DNA from: Ramlibacter cellulosilyticus
GTDB taxonomy: Bacteria; Pseudomonadota; Gammaproteobacteria; Burkholderiales; Burkholderiaceae_C
Reading direction: 5' to 3'
Length of the DNA stretch: 64,000 nt
Assembly (NCBI RefSeq): GCF_014297465.1
Contig: NZ_JACORT010000003.1
Span: 124,001 to 188,000, forward strand
Shown: positions 42,821-52,400 of the stretch, one piece after another
Numbering within the stretch: position 1 is the first letter of the stretch
Layout: every line of letters starts with the position of its first letter
Position numbers and translations under genes: made by a program
The notes under the pieces: generated by a model
Seen by the model: only the letters and a program-made list of their open reading frames with translations
Told to the model about the DNA's origin: nothing
Database searches by the model: none

Positions 42821-43435
42821 TCAGCCTTTCAGCAGGCCTTCGGCCTGCAGCGCGGCGCGGACCTGCGGGCGCGCGCGCACCCGGTCGAGCCACGCGACGA
42901 CGTTCGGCCACGCGGCCAGGCTCATTCCCACCATGGGTGCCCAGTTCATGATCGTGAAGCCGTAGGCGTCCGCCACGGTGAAGCGGTCGCCGACCAGCCA
43001 TTCGCGGCCGGCGAGGCGCGCGTCCAGGTCGGCGAAGCGCACCTTCAGCCTGTCGCGCACGGCCTGCCGCGTGGAGTCCGCCGTTTCCTTGTGGAACAGC
43101 CAGGGACTGAAGCCCTTGTGCAGCTCGCTGGAGACGAAGGTGAGCCACTGCAGCACCTCGAAGCGCTCGCGGCTGCCCGCAGCCGGCATCAGCCCGGAAG
43201 CGGGCGCGAGGTCCCCTACGTACTGCAGCAGCGCGGCCACTTCGGTGTGGCGGCTGCCGTCGTCGAGTTCCAGCATCGGGACGTAGCCCCGCGGATTGAG
43301 GGCGCGGTAGTCGTCGCCGCCGGCGGTGCGGCCCGCCACGGTGTCGACCTGCACGAGGTCCGCGGCGATGCCGGCTTCGCGCAGGGCGATGTGCACGGCC
43401 AGGGAGCAGTAGGCGGGCGAGAAATGGAGCTTCAC
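42821..43435 (-). CDS. Glutathione S-transferase family protein 2
   Basis: The 204-residue protein starts at GTG (43435) with AAAGGA seven bases upstream and begins KLHFSPAYCSLAVHIALRE, the beta/theta-like GST N-terminus (GstA type with Cys10). GYVPMLELDDGS and the ES-like TEVAALLQYV follow, then a helical domain with VADAYGFTIMNW. It detoxifies electrophiles with glutathione. It is the first gene after the divergent promoter shared with the LysR regulator. Confidence 0.9.
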   Translation of the reverse strand: MKLHFSPAYCSLAVHIALREAGIAADLVQVDTVAGRTAGGDDYRALNPRGYVPMLELDDGSRHTEVAALLQYVGDLAPASGLMPAAGSRERFEVLQWLTFVSSELHKGFSPWLFHKETADSTRQAVRDRLKVRFADLDARLAGREWLVGDRFTVADAYGFTIMNWAPMVGMSLAAWPNVVAWLDRVRARPQVRAALQAEGLLKG

Positions 43436-43472
43436 GGTGCGTCCTTTCGTTGAATGAAGGACGCACTGTAGG

Positions 43473-43488
43473 ATTGCGTCGGCGCAAT
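43473..43488. promoter_or_regulatory. Palindromic operator candidate for the GST/LysR pair
   Basis: ATTGCG-TCGG-CGCAAT lies in the 67-base gap between the GST operon and the LysR gene. A related ATTGC-N6-GCAAT is at 43515-43530, inside the first codons of the LysR gene. Confidence 0.55.
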
Positions 43489-43502
43489 GGAAATAAGCAC
43501 CG

Positions 43503-44396
43503 ATGAAATCGAAGATTGCAGCAACGCAATACAGCCTGACGGCGGCGGACCTCGAGGTGGTGCTGGCCCTCGTGCGCGGCGGCACCCTGGCGGAGGCGGC
43601 GCAGCGCTGGGGCAGCGACGCCTCCACCGTGTTCCGCGCCCTGCAGCGCCTGGAGCAGCGGCTCGGGCAGCGGCTGTTCGAGCGCACGCGCCGGGGCTAC
43701 CTGCCGACGGAAGCGGCGAGCGAAGTGGCGCGCCACGCGGAGCGCATCGAGGCGGAGCTGGAAGCGGCACGCGCGGCAGCGACGGGCGCCAGCGCGCAGG
43801 TGTCGGGCCGCGTGCGGCTGACCACGACGGATTCGGTCCTGCGCGGCCTCGTGCTGCCGTGCCTCCCCGCCCTCGCGCGCGAGCACCCGGCGCTGCAACT
43901 GGAACTGCGCGCCACCAACGAGCTCATGAGCCTCAGCCGGCGCGACGCGGACCTCGCCCTGCGTGCCACGCCCAAGCCGCCCGAGCACCTCGTGGGCCGC
44001 CACCTCGGGACCATCCGCTTTGTGGCCTGCGGCCTGCGGGGGCGGGGCAGGACGCCGCCGCTGGACCAGGCGGACTGGATCGCGCCGGACGAAGCCATGC
44101 CGGACCATCCTTCGGTGCGCTGGCGGCGCAAGCACCTGCCCAAGGTGGCGCCGCGGCACCTGGTCGATGGCATCGTCGGCGCCGTCGACGCCATCAAGGC
44201 CGGACTCGGCGTAGGGATCGTCCCGCTCTTCATGCTGGACGTGGAGCCGCAGCTGAAGGCCTTGTCCGAGCCGCTGGAAGGCTGCGAGTCCACCCTGTGG
44301 CTGCTCGCGCATCCCGAGTCGCGGCACCTGCGCCGCATCGCGGCGGTGTACCAGCACCTGGCGGAGGGGATCCGGCTGGGAGGGGCTGGACCCTGA
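43503..44396 (+). CDS. LysR-family regulator divergent to the GST pair
   Basis: The 297-residue protein has an N-terminal helix-turn-helix (TAADLEVVLALVRGGTLAEAAQRWGSDASTVFRALQRLEQ split over residues 12-53) and a LysR substrate domain with VRLTTTDSV and DAIKAGLGVGIVPLFM. It resembles the subgroup that controls neighbouring glutathione transferases. ATTGC...GCAAT palindromes in the shared gap and over its own start suggest autoregulation and control of the GST genes. Confidence 0.9.
   Translation: MKSKIAATQYSLTAADLEVVLALVRGGTLAEAAQRWGSDASTVFRALQRLEQRLGQRLFERTRRGYLPTEAASEVARHAERIEAELEAARAAATGASAQVSGRVRLTTTDSVLRGLVLPCLPALAREHPALQLELRATNELMSLSRRDADLALRATPKPPEHLVGRHLGTIRFVACGLRGRGRTPPLDQADWIAPDEAMPDHPSVRWRRKHLPKVAPRHLVDGIVGAVDAIKAGLGVGIVPLFMLDVEPQLKALSEPLEGCESTLWLLAHPESRHLRRIAAVYQHLAEGIRLGGAGP
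43515..43530. promoter_or_regulatory. Second ATTGC/GCAAT palindrome within the LysR start
   Basis: ATTGC-AGCAAC-GCAAT covers codons 5-10 of the LysR gene. Binding here would block its own transcription. Confidence 0.4.
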
Positions 44397-44403
44397 CCGG
44401 ATC

Positions 44404-44525
44404 GCTGGGGTGCGCTTCGCGCAACCCAGCCTACGGCCTTGCTGGGTGCGCTTCGCGCAACCCGGCCTACACGGATGCGCACCGGCCGTAGTTCGTAGGC
44501 TGGGTTGCGCGAAGCGCACCCCAGC
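44404..44525. repeat. Repeat family A cluster (two direct, one inverted copy)
   Basis: Copies at 44404-44434 and 44441-44470 (GCTGGG...AACCC[AG]GCCTAC) and an inverted copy at 44495-44525 (GTAGGCTGGGTT...ACCCCAGC). Together they make alternative hairpins between the convergent LysR and otnC genes. They match the pair at 20068. Confidence 0.8.
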
Positions 44526-44536
44526 AGCTCACCTCC

Positions 44537-45202
44537 TCACCACGCAGCCCCGAACGCGGCGCGCAGCTCCGCGAGCGCCTCGGGCGGCAACGGCGAGGGC
44601 GGCACGGCGCTCAGCTGCCACAGCTTCGCGGTCTCCTCCAGCTCCTCCAGCACCGCCATCGCCTGCGCGGGCGACTCGTGCCAGACGTTCGGGCCCAGCC
44701 GCGCCAGCATCACGGCGCGGATGGGCGTGCCTTGCGAGCCGTAGCGCGCGATGCGTTCGGCCACCGCATCGCCCACGCGCGCATCGCCGGGACGGTGATA
44801 AGGCACCACGGGCACGTGCCCCACCTTCATCACGAAGTAGGGCGTGATCGGCGGCAGCAGCTCGGCTCCGACGTCGGGGCGCAGCGTGAGCGCCACGCAA
44901 TGCGTGCTGTGCGTGTGGATCACGCAGCGCGCCGGCGCGTCCAGGGCCGCCTGCGCCTCGTAGATGCGCCTGTGCAGCGAGAGGGTCTTGCTGGCCTTCG
45001 CACCGGACCGCTGCCGGCCGTCCAGGTCCACGCGCGCCAGATCCGCCGGATCCAGGAACCCGAGGCACGCATCCGTCGGCGTGATCAGGAAGCCGTCGTC
45101 CAGCCGCACGCTGATGTTGCCCGCGGTCGCATGCACGTAGCCGCGCTCGAACAGCGAGCGTCCGACGCGGCAGATCTCCTCGCGCGCGCGGCCCTCGTTC
45201 AT
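44537..45202 (-). CDS. otnC: 3-oxo-tetronate 4-phosphate decarboxylase (class II aldolase/adducin family)
   Basis: The 221-residue protein has the class II aldolase fold: GYVHATAGNISVRLDDGFLITPTDACLG, CVIHTHSTHCVAL (zinc-binding HxH) and the later His in VVPYHRPGD. Coupled to OtnK, members decarboxylate 3-oxo-tetronate-4-phosphate to dihydroxyacetone phosphate. The ATG overlaps the otnK stop by ATGA, so the two products are made together. The pathway for four-carbon acid sugars is established for OtnK/OtnC; that this pair has that activity is inferred. Confidence 0.88.
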   Translation of the reverse strand: MNEGRAREEICRVGRSLFERGYVHATAGNISVRLDDGFLITPTDACLGFLDPADLARVDLDGRQRSGAKASKTLSLHRRIYEAQAALDAPARCVIHTHSTHCVALTLRPDVGAELLPPITPYFVMKVGHVPVVPYHRPGDARVGDAVAERIARYGSQGTPIRAVMLARLGPNVWHESPAQAMAVLEELEETAKLWQLSAVPPSPLPPEALAELRAAFGAAW

Positions 45203-46467
45203 CCGAGCTGCCCGAAGGCCTTGGTGAAGAAGTCGGTCGTGCCGAAATTGCCGGACTTCAGCGCGAGGTGCACGGTGCGCCCGCAGGCCTGCGCCTCCGC
45301 ATGGCACCAGGGCACGCCGGGATCGATCTGCGGTCCGATGCGCATCTGCTGCACGCCCAGCGCCTGCACGGCCGCGCCGGAGGTCTCGCCGCCGGCCACG
45401 ACCAGCTGGCGCACGCCGCGGTCGACCAGGCCCTTGGCGATGGCGGCGAGGGCCTTCTCCACCATCTCGCCGGCGTTGCCCACGCCCAGCTGCTGCTGCA
45501 CGCTGCGCACCGACTCCGGCGGCGCGCTGGAGTACACCAGCACCGGCTGGTCGCCGAGGCGCGGCTCCGCCCACGCGAGCGCTTCGCCCACCACGTCGCG
45601 GCCCGAGGCGATCTGCAGGGGATCGACGGCGAGCGCAGGCAGTCCGCGGCGCAGGAAGTCCGCGACCTGCGCGTTCGTCGCCTGCGAGCAGCTCCCCGAC
45701 ACGATGGCCGTGGCGCCATGGGCCGGCGGCAGCGCCGCCGCTGCGGCGGACGGCGCGAGGCCGTGGTTCTGCGGCAGCCCGATCGCCACGCCGGAGCCCG
45801 CGACCACCAGCGGCATGTCCGCGATCGCGCGGCCCAGGTGCATCAGGTCCTCGTTGTCCAGCGCATCGACGATCGCGAAGCGGTAGCCCTCGTCCTGCAG
45901 CTGCCGCAGGCGTGCGTGGATGGGCGCGGCGCCGCCCCGCACCACGCGGTGCTCGATCAGGCCGACCTTGCCTTGCGACTGCGCCTGCATCACGCGCACG
46001 AGGTTCGGGTCGGTCATCGGCGTCAGCGGGTGGTTGCGCATTCCCGAATCGCTCAGGAGCACGTCGCCCACGAACAGGTGGCCCTTGTAGACCGTGCGGG
46101 CGTTCTCGGGAAAGGCGGGCGTGACGCAGCAGAAGCTGCTGCCCAGCGCCTCCAGCAGCGCCTCCGCGACCGGGCCGATGTTGCCCTGCGGGGTGGAATC
46201 GAAGGTGGAACAGACCTTGAAGTAGAACTGGCGCGCCCCGTGCGAGCGCAGCCAGTGCAAGGCCGCGAGCGACTGCGCCACGGCTTCGGCCGCCGGGATG
46301 GTGCGCGACTTGAGCGCCACGACCACGGCATCCGCTTCGGGCGCGGGCCCTTCGGGGACGCCGATGGTCTGCACCACGCGCATGCCCGCGCGCACGAGGT
46401 TGTTGGCGAGGTCGGTGGCGCCGGTGAAGTCGTCGGCGATGCAGCCCAGCGGGAGGTTGGTGGTCAT
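45199..46467 (-). CDS. otnK: 3-oxo-tetronate kinase (four-carbon acid sugar kinase)
   Basis: The 422-residue DUF1537 kinase begins with the hallmark LGCIADDFTGATDLAN and has FYFKVCSTFDSTPQGNIGP, HPLTPMTDPNLVRV, VSGSCSQATNAQV and VAGGETSGAAV (ATP-binding). It phosphorylates a 3-oxo-tetronate. The start at 46467 is preceded closely by the end of an isopropylmalate dehydrogenase-like remnant, so a dehydrogenase once completed the operon. Confidence 0.93.
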   Translation of the reverse strand: MTTNLPLGCIADDFTGATDLANNLVRAGMRVVQTIGVPEGPAPEADAVVVALKSRTIPAAEAVAQSLAALHWLRSHGARQFYFKVCSTFDSTPQGNIGPVAEALLEALGSSFCCVTPAFPENARTVYKGHLFVGDVLLSDSGMRNHPLTPMTDPNLVRVMQAQSQGKVGLIEHRVVRGGAAPIHARLRQLQDEGYRFAIVDALDNEDLMHLGRAIADMPLVVAGSGVAIGLPQNHGLAPSAAAAALPPAHGATAIVSGSCSQATNAQVADFLRRGLPALAVDPLQIASGRDVVGEALAWAEPRLGDQPVLVYSSAPPESVRSVQQQLGVGNAGEMVEKALAAIAKGLVDRGVRQLVVAGGETSGAAVQALGVQQMRIGPQIDPGVPWCHAEAQACGRTVHLALKSGNFGTTDFFTKAFGQLG

Positions 46468-46477
46468 CCTGGAATCG

Positions 46478-46590
46478 TCAAGCGGCCGCGGCGGCGGCGG
46501 CCACCGCATCGCCGAAAGCCTTGCAGGCTATCGTACCGCCGATGTCGCGCGTGCGCGTCTTGGGGTTCTCCAGCAGCTTGTGAAGTGAAA
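46478..46590 (-). pseudogene. 3' remnant of an isocitrate/isopropylmalate dehydrogenase family gene
   Basis: On the minus strand the frame ending in TGA at 46478 encodes KLLENPKTRTRDIGGTIACK and then AFGDAV plus an alanine run. The R-T-x-D-I-G-G-T pattern followed by a helix is the characteristic C-terminus of the isopropylmalate/tartrate dehydrogenase family. Upstream the frame leaves family sequence at about 46590, where a family B repeat begins. Only about 35 codons remain, 11 bases before otnK. Confidence 0.6.
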
Positions 46591-46596
46591 CGGGGG

Positions 46597-46750
46597 CGGT
46601 GGGGTTCGCGTTCGCTCACCCTCCGCGGCGGTGCCACGCCACCCTACATGCCGGGGTTCGCTGCGCTCACCACCAGCCTGCGAGGACCCAGCGCTTTTCG
46701 TAGGGTGGCGCGGCGAACGCCGCGGAAGGTGAGCGCAGCGAACCCCACCG
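46597..46750. repeat. Repeat family B cluster (inverted, fragment, direct)
   Basis: An inverted copy at 46597-46647, a fragment at 46653-46670 (GGGGTTCGCTGCGCTCAC) and a direct copy at 46700-46750 lie between the dehydrogenase remnant and the end of the hybrid kinase gene. This is a hot spot for the repeat. Confidence 0.8.
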
Positions 46751-46756
46751 AATGGC

Positions 46757-48979
46757 TCACGCCGTGCCCAACCCCTCCTGCACCGCGTGCAGCAGCGCAT
46801 CCGGCCCCGCCGGCTTCACGAGGTGCTGCCCGAAGCCCGCTTCACGCGACTTGGTGATGTCGGCGGTGGTGCCGTAGCCCGTGAGCGCCACGAGGTAGCA
46901 CGCGTGGCCGTTGCGGTGCGCGCGCAGGCGTTGCGCGAGCTCGTAGCCGCTCATGCCGGGCAGGCCGATGTCCAGCACCGCGACCTGCGGCATGAAGTCG
47001 TCCAGCATCGTGAGCGCCACGCCCGGGTCGTAGGCCACCTTCACCTCGTAGCCGGAGAGCTCCAGCAGCGATGCCGCCGTGTCGGCCGCGTCCTGGTTGT
47101 CGTCCACGAGCAGGATGCGGCCCTTGCCGTCCGCCGCCTGCGCGGCCGCGGCGCCTTCCTCGCTGCCCGCGGGTGCCGCGATGGTGGGCAGGCGCACCGC
47201 GAAGCAGCTGCCTTCCCCGGGGCCGCCGCTCCTGGCCTGCACGGAACCGCCATGCATCTCCACGAGGCTGCGCACGATGGCGAGGCCCAGGCCCAGGCCG
47301 CCGCGCGCGCGGTCGGCTTCCTGCGGTGCCTGGTAGAAGAGGTCGAACACGTGCTCCAGCACCTCCGGCGGCATGCCCATGCCGTCGTCGCCCACCGTGA
47401 TTTCGGCGTCGTCGTCCACGCGGCGCAGGGCGAGCGCGATGCGGCCCTCCGGCCCGGTGAACTTCACCGCGTTGCCCAGCAGGTTGTTCAGCACCTGCAC
47501 GAGGCGCACTTCGTCGCCGGACACCCACAGTTCCGCCGCTTCGGGCGCGACGTCGACGTCCAGCCGGCGCAGGCCCAGGACCGGCTGCACCGACTGCCCC
47601 GCGTGCCGCACGAGCTCCGCCAGGCGCAGCGGCTGCTGCCGCATCTGCAGGCGCTTGCCCGTGATGCGCGAGACGTCCAGCAGGTCGTCGACGAGCCGCT
47701 TCATGTGCGCGACCTGGCGCTCCATCACCTCGCGCTCCAGGCGCGTGCCGGGGTCGCCCTTGCGCGCCATGAGGTGCAAGGCCGTGGCCATGGGCGCGAG
47801 CGGGTTGCGCAGCTCGTGCCCCAGCATCGCGAGGAATTCGTCCTTGCTGCGGGCCGCGTCCTCGGCGCGGCGCAGCGCTTCGGTCACGCGCGTGAGCAGG
47901 CTCTCCCGCTCGGCCTCCGCGGCGCGGCGGGCTTCGTTCGCGCGGTCGCGCTCGGCCGACGCGATCTGCAGCGACCGGCCCACTTCCTCCAGTTCCGCGA
48001 TGCCGAGCGGCTGCAGGTCCACCGGTTCGCCGCGCCCCAGCGCCCCGGCGGCGGCCTTGAGCGTGTCGATGGGTTCGGTCACGTCGCGCGCGAAGTACCA
48101 GGCCATGAAGGCGGCGAGCGCGAGCGACGCGAGCAGGCCCGCGCCGACGGCGCCGAGCACGCCGTACATGCCGCGGTCGGCGTCCTCCACCGACATGCCG
48201 GTGGCGACCACCCAGCCCGAGCCGGGCAGGCGCACGTAGCCCGTCTGGCTCTTCACGCCTTCGAGCGTCCAGGTCGTCCCCGCGCCTTCGGCCTTGCCTT
48301 GCCGCAGCAGCGCCTCCAGCGAGGGCGAGGGCCGGGCGGACGCGTGCATGCGCGAGCGGGCGATGCGGTTCAGGTGCTGGTCGAAGATGCCGACGACGGA
48401 CGTGGGCGAGAGGCGCTGCCGCTGCACCACGCTCCTGATCTGCTCCACCGGGACCACCGCGGAGAGGACGTATTGCAGCTGCCCTTCGGCGAGCACGGGC
48501 ACGCGCACCGCGAAAGCCGGGCCCATGCGTTGCGGGCCTTCGGCCACGGTGCCGACGGTGGGCTCGCGCGTGGCGATGACGCGCTGCATGCTTTCCTCCT
48601 CCACCGGGCGGGGGCTGGCGGACCCGAGCGGCTGCGAGGACGTGAGGATCACGCGGCCCACCCGGTCCGCCAGCACGATGGCGCGCCAGCCCTGCCGCTC
48701 GGCGATGCGGCGGGCCAGCGAGTGGAAGTCGGCATGCCGCGCGGGCTGCAGTTCGTCGGAGAGCGACAGGCTCTGCAGGATGCCCACGGTGGAACTCAGC
48801 TCCGCGTCCACCGCCGAGGCGATCGCGCGCGACACGGCCAGCGAAGCGTCCTGCGCATCGTGCTCGCGCTCCCCCGTCACGTAGGCCACGACGATCGCGG
48901 CCACGATCGCCAGCGGCAGCAGCCCGCTCGCAGCCAGCAGGAAGAGCCGGTAGCGCAGCGGGCGCACGAGGGGTTTCAT
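46757..48979 (-). CDS. Hybrid sensor histidine kinase with periplasmic cache-like domain
   Basis: The product has 740 residues. A membrane helix (about 13-33), a periplasmic sensing region (about 40-270) and a second helix (about 275-297) are followed by a HAMP domain. A coiled coil then leads to a HisKA domain with H388 in [11 protein letters not shown]. The HATPase shows [15 protein letters not shown] and GGLGLGLAI, and a C-terminal receiver has D670 in VLDIGLPG. It should phosphorylate itself and relay to its own receiver, then to an unlinked partner. Its ATG overlaps the stop of the acetyltransferase gene. No DNA-binding regulator is adjacent. Confidence 0.93.
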   Translation of the reverse strand: MKPLVRPLRYRLFLLAASGLLPLAIVAAIVVAYVTGEREHDAQDASLAVSRAIASAVDAELSSTVGILQSLSLSDELQPARHADFHSLARRIAERQGWRAIVLADRVGRVILTSSQPLGSASPRPVEEESMQRVIATREPTVGTVAEGPQRMGPAFAVRVPVLAEGQLQYVLSAVVPVEQIRSVVQRQRLSPTSVVGIFDQHLNRIARSRMHASARPSPSLEALLRQGKAEGAGTTWTLEGVKSQTGYVRLPGSGWVVATGMSVEDADRGMYGVLGAVGAGLLASLALAAFMAWYFARDVTEPIDTLKAAAGALGRGEPVDLQPLGIAELEEVGRSLQIASAERDRANEARRAAEAERESLLTRVTEALRRAEDAARSKDEFLAMLGHELRNPLAPMATALHLMARKGDPGTRLEREVMERQVAHMKRLVDDLLDVSRITGKRLQMRQQPLRLAELVRHAGQSVQPVLGLRRLDVDVAPEAAELWVSGDEVRLVQVLNNLLGNAVKFTGPEGRIALALRRVDDDAEITVGDDGMGMPPEVLEHVFDLFYQAPQEADRARGGLGLGLAIVRSLVEMHGGSVQARSGGPGEGSCFAVRLPTIAAPAGSEEGAAAAQAADGKGRILLVDDNQDAADTAASLLELSGYEVKVAYDPGVALTMLDDFMPQVAVLDIGLPGMSGYELAQRLRAHRNGHACYLVALTGYGTTADITKSREAGFGQHLVKPAGPDALLHAVQEGLGTA

Positions 48980-49431
48980 TTCTGCCGGATCACGTAGCGG
49001 ACGAAGTCGTCGGCGGTGGTGAAGCGGTCGTAGAGCCGGCGCGCTTGCGCGTTGTCCTGCTTCGTCATCCAGTAGAGGCGTGCCCACCCTTCGGCGCGCA
49101 TCGCGTTGCGCAGCCACTCGATGAGCGCGGCGCCGAGACCCCGGCCGCGCGCTTCGGTGCGCACGAACAGGTCCTCGAGGTAGCAGATGGCCTGCGTCTC
49201 CCACGTCGCCTCGTGCACGACGCAGTTGGCGAAGCCGTAGACCTGGCCTTCGACCTCGGCCACGATGCACATCACCTGCGCATCGGGATCGAGGATGCGC
49301 TTCCAGGTGCGGTTCGTGACCTCCTCGGGCAGCCGCGTGCCGTAGAAGTCGCAATAGGCCTTCCAGAGCTCGCGCCAGGCGGCTTCATCGGAAGGGAGGG
49401 CGGCGCGGATGATGCAGGGCGTCGTCGACAC
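48976..49431 (-). CDS. GNAT family N-acetyltransferase
   Basis: The 151-residue protein has the acetyl-CoA loop VRTEARGRGLGAALIEWL (R/Q-x-x-G-x-G/A), preceded by AICYLEDLFV and followed by LYWMTKQDNAQARRLYDRF. The substrate is unknown. Length is normal. It is translationally coupled to the hybrid kinase (ATGA), which is an unusual partner and may mean both respond to one condition. Confidence 0.92.
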   Translation of the reverse strand: MSTTPCIIRAALPSDEAAWRELWKAYCDFYGTRLPEEVTNRTWKRILDPDAQVMCIVAEVEGQVYGFANCVVHEATWETQAICYLEDLFVRTEARGRGLGAALIEWLRNAMRAEGWARLYWMTKQDNAQARRLYDRFTTADDFVRYVIRQK

Positions 49432-49456
49432 CTCGGCATTGTGCCGTGTCGCCCGT

Positions 49457-49479
49457 CGTCGCGGGTGTCACCCGCGACG
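49457..49479. terminator. GC-rich hairpin after the FAD/Fe-S dehydrogenase gene
   Basis: A perfect 10-bp stem CGTCGCGGGT / ACCCGCGACG with loop GTC lies six bases after the leftward gene's stop and before the acetyltransferase start. There is no T-run, so it may pause rather than terminate fully. Confidence 0.5.
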
Positions 49480-49484
49480 CGGGA

Positions 49485-52400
49485 TCATGTGCGTTGCATT
49501 GCCATCCGCAGCACCACCGCCGCATGCACCGCCTCCCGCTGCGCACCGTCGTGGATCTGGTGGCGGCAGCTGGTGCCGTCGGCCACGACGATGGCGTCGG
49601 GCGCGGAGCGCACCGCCGGCAGCAGGCTCAGTTCGGCCATCTGCATGGACACGGCATGGTGCTTCGCTTCGTAACCGAAGCTGCCGGCCATGCCGCAGCA
49701 GCTGGACTCGATGAGCTGCGGCTGGGCACCGGGCACGAGCTTCAGGACCTCGAGCACGGGCGACACGGCGCCGAACGCCTTCTGGTGGCAGTGGCCGTGC
49801 ACCAGGATGGGCTTGCCCAGCGGCTTCAGCTGCGTCTTCAGCGCGTCCAGTCGTCCCGCCGCCGCTTCGCGCGCCAGGAACTCCTCGAGCAGCAGCGACT
49901 GCTTCGCGAGCACTTGCGCGCGCTCGCCCAGGCCCATGGCCGTGACCTCGTCGCGCAGCGACAACAGGCAGGACGGCTCCAGGCCGACGATGGCGATGCC
50001 GCGCTCGGCCAGCGGATGCAGCGCGTCCAGCAGTTCGGTCGCCTTGGCCTTCGCCTCGTCGACCATGCCGCTCGCGAGGTAGGTGCGGCCGCAGCACAGG
50101 TGCTTGCCGTCGTCCCTTTCCTTGCGCGCGACGTGGATTGTGTAGCCGGCGGCCTGCAGCACGGCGAAGGCGGCGCGCGCATTCTCCGATTCGAAGAAGC
50201 CGTTGAAGGTGTCGACGAAGAGCACCACCGGCTTGGCCGCCGCCAGCACTTCCTCGCGCGTCGCGCCGGGCAGCCGGCCCTGGAAGAAATGCGCCCCCTG
50301 CCATTCGGGCAGGCTGCGCTTCGCGGAGAAGCCGAGCATCTTCTCGCCCAGGGTGGCGAGCAGGGGAATGCGGTTGCGCAGGTTCAGCAGCCCGGCGAAG
50401 CGGCTCGCCGTGGCGGCGTACTCGGGCAGGCGGGCGATCAGCTTGTCCTTGAGCGACCAGCCGTTCTTCCGGCCGTCCGCGTGCCTGGACTCGATCTTCA
50501 TGCGCGCCATGTCCACGCCCGTGGGGCAGTCGCGCTTGCAGCCCTTGCAGCTCACGCACAGCTCCAGCGCCTCGCGCACGGCCTCGCTCGCGAGCCCTTC
50601 GGGGCCGAGCTGGCCGCTCACCGCGAGGCGCAGCGTGTTGGCGCGGCCGCGGGTGAGGTGCTGCTCGTCTCGCGTCACACGGTAGCTGGGGCACATGGTT
50701 CCCGCGTCGAACTTGCGGCAGTGCCCGTTGTTGTTGCACATCTCCACCGCCTTGGCGAAGCCCTTGGCGGGATCGCCGCCGGTGCCCGGCGCGGTGGTGC
50801 GTTCGGTGGCGGGGTCGTTCTGCACGTCCCAGGCGCTCCAGTCCAGCGCGGGCTGCAGCGGGATCACCTTGTACGAGGGCGGGAAGCGCATGAGCCGCGT
50901 GTCGTCCATGCGCGGCGGGTCGATGATGCGGTTGGGCGAGAGCAGGCCGATCGGGTCGAACAGCTGCTTGATCTCGCCGAAAGCGGTGTTGATCGCCGGG
51001 CCGAACTGCCACTGGATCCATTCGCCGCGGCACAGGCCGTCGCCGTGCTCGCCGGAGTAGGCGCCCTTGTACTTGCGCACCAGCTCGGAGGCTTCCTCGG
51101 CGATGCGGCGCATCTCCGGCGCGCCGTTGCGCCGCATGTCCAGGATCGGGCGCACGTGCAGCGTGCCGACCGACGCGTGGGCGTACCAGGTGCCCTTGGT
51201 GCCGTGCTTGCGGAACACCTGGGTCAGGGCGTCGGTGTATTCGGCCAGGTGCTGCAGCGGCACGGCGCAGTCCTCGATGAAGGACACCGGCTTGCCGTCG
51301 CCCTTGAGGCTCATCATGATGTTGAGGCCGGCCTTGCGCACCTCCCACAGCGCCTTCTGCGGCACGTCGTCGGGCATCAGCACCACCGAGCCGGGCAGGC
51401 CCAGGTCGCCCATCAGCTGTTCCAGCTCGGAGAGCTTGCGGACCAGGGCCGCCTTGTCGGCGCCGGCGAACTCGACCAGCAGCAGCGCGTCGGGCGAGCC
51501 GATGAGGGCACTGCGCACCGTGGGAGCGAAGGCCGGGTTCTGCAGCGACAGCTCGATCATGGTGCGGTCCACCAGTTCGACCGCGGTGAGCGTGCCGTCC
51601 GAGCCCAGCTTGACGATGTGCTGGGCGGAGTCCATCGCCTTGTAGAAGGTCGGGAAGTTCACCACGCCCAGGACCTTGCTGCGCGGCAGGTCCGAGAGCT
51701 GCAGCTTGAGGCTGCGCGTGAGGGCGAGCGTGCCTTCGCTGCCCACCAGCAGGTGCGCGAGGTTGACGCTGCCGTCGCGCGTGTACGGCTTCTCGTTCTG
51801 GTTGTGGAAGACGTCGAGGTTGTAGCCCGCCACGCGGCGCAGCACCTTGGGCCAGCGCGCCTCGATCTCGGGCCGCAGCGCCATGGCCAGGTCGCGCACG
51901 CGTTCGCCGAGCTGGCGCACCGTGCCGGTCGCTTCGTCGAAGCGCCCGAAGGTGTGCAGGTGGCCGTCGGAGGTCCAGGCCTGCGCGCCCAGCACGTTGT
52001 GCACCATGTTGCCGTAGGCGATGGAGCGGCTGCCGCAGGAGTTGTTGCCCGCCATGCCGCCGAGCGTCGCCTGCGCGGAGGTGGAGACGTCCACCGGGTA
52101 CCAGAGGCCCGTCTTCTTCAGGTGCGCGTTGAGGTGGTCCAGCACGATGCCGGGTTCCACGGTGACGGTGCGGTTCGCCTCGTCGACTTCCAGTACCTTG
52201 CGCACGTGCTTGGAGAAGTCGATGACGAGGCCGGCGCCCACGGTCTGGCCGCACTGGCTCGTGCCGCCGCCGCGGGGGACGACGGGCACCTTCAGGTCGC
52301 GGCAGATGTCCAGGGCGATGCGGGCGTCCTCGGCGGACCTGGGCACGAACACGCCGACCGGCACCACCTGGTAGATGGAGGCGTCGGTGGCGTAGCGGCC

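Noticed and set aside
46787..48997. 736-codon plus-strand frame opposite the hybrid kinase
   Set aside because: It is a shadow frame; the kinase shows all expected motifs on the minus strand.
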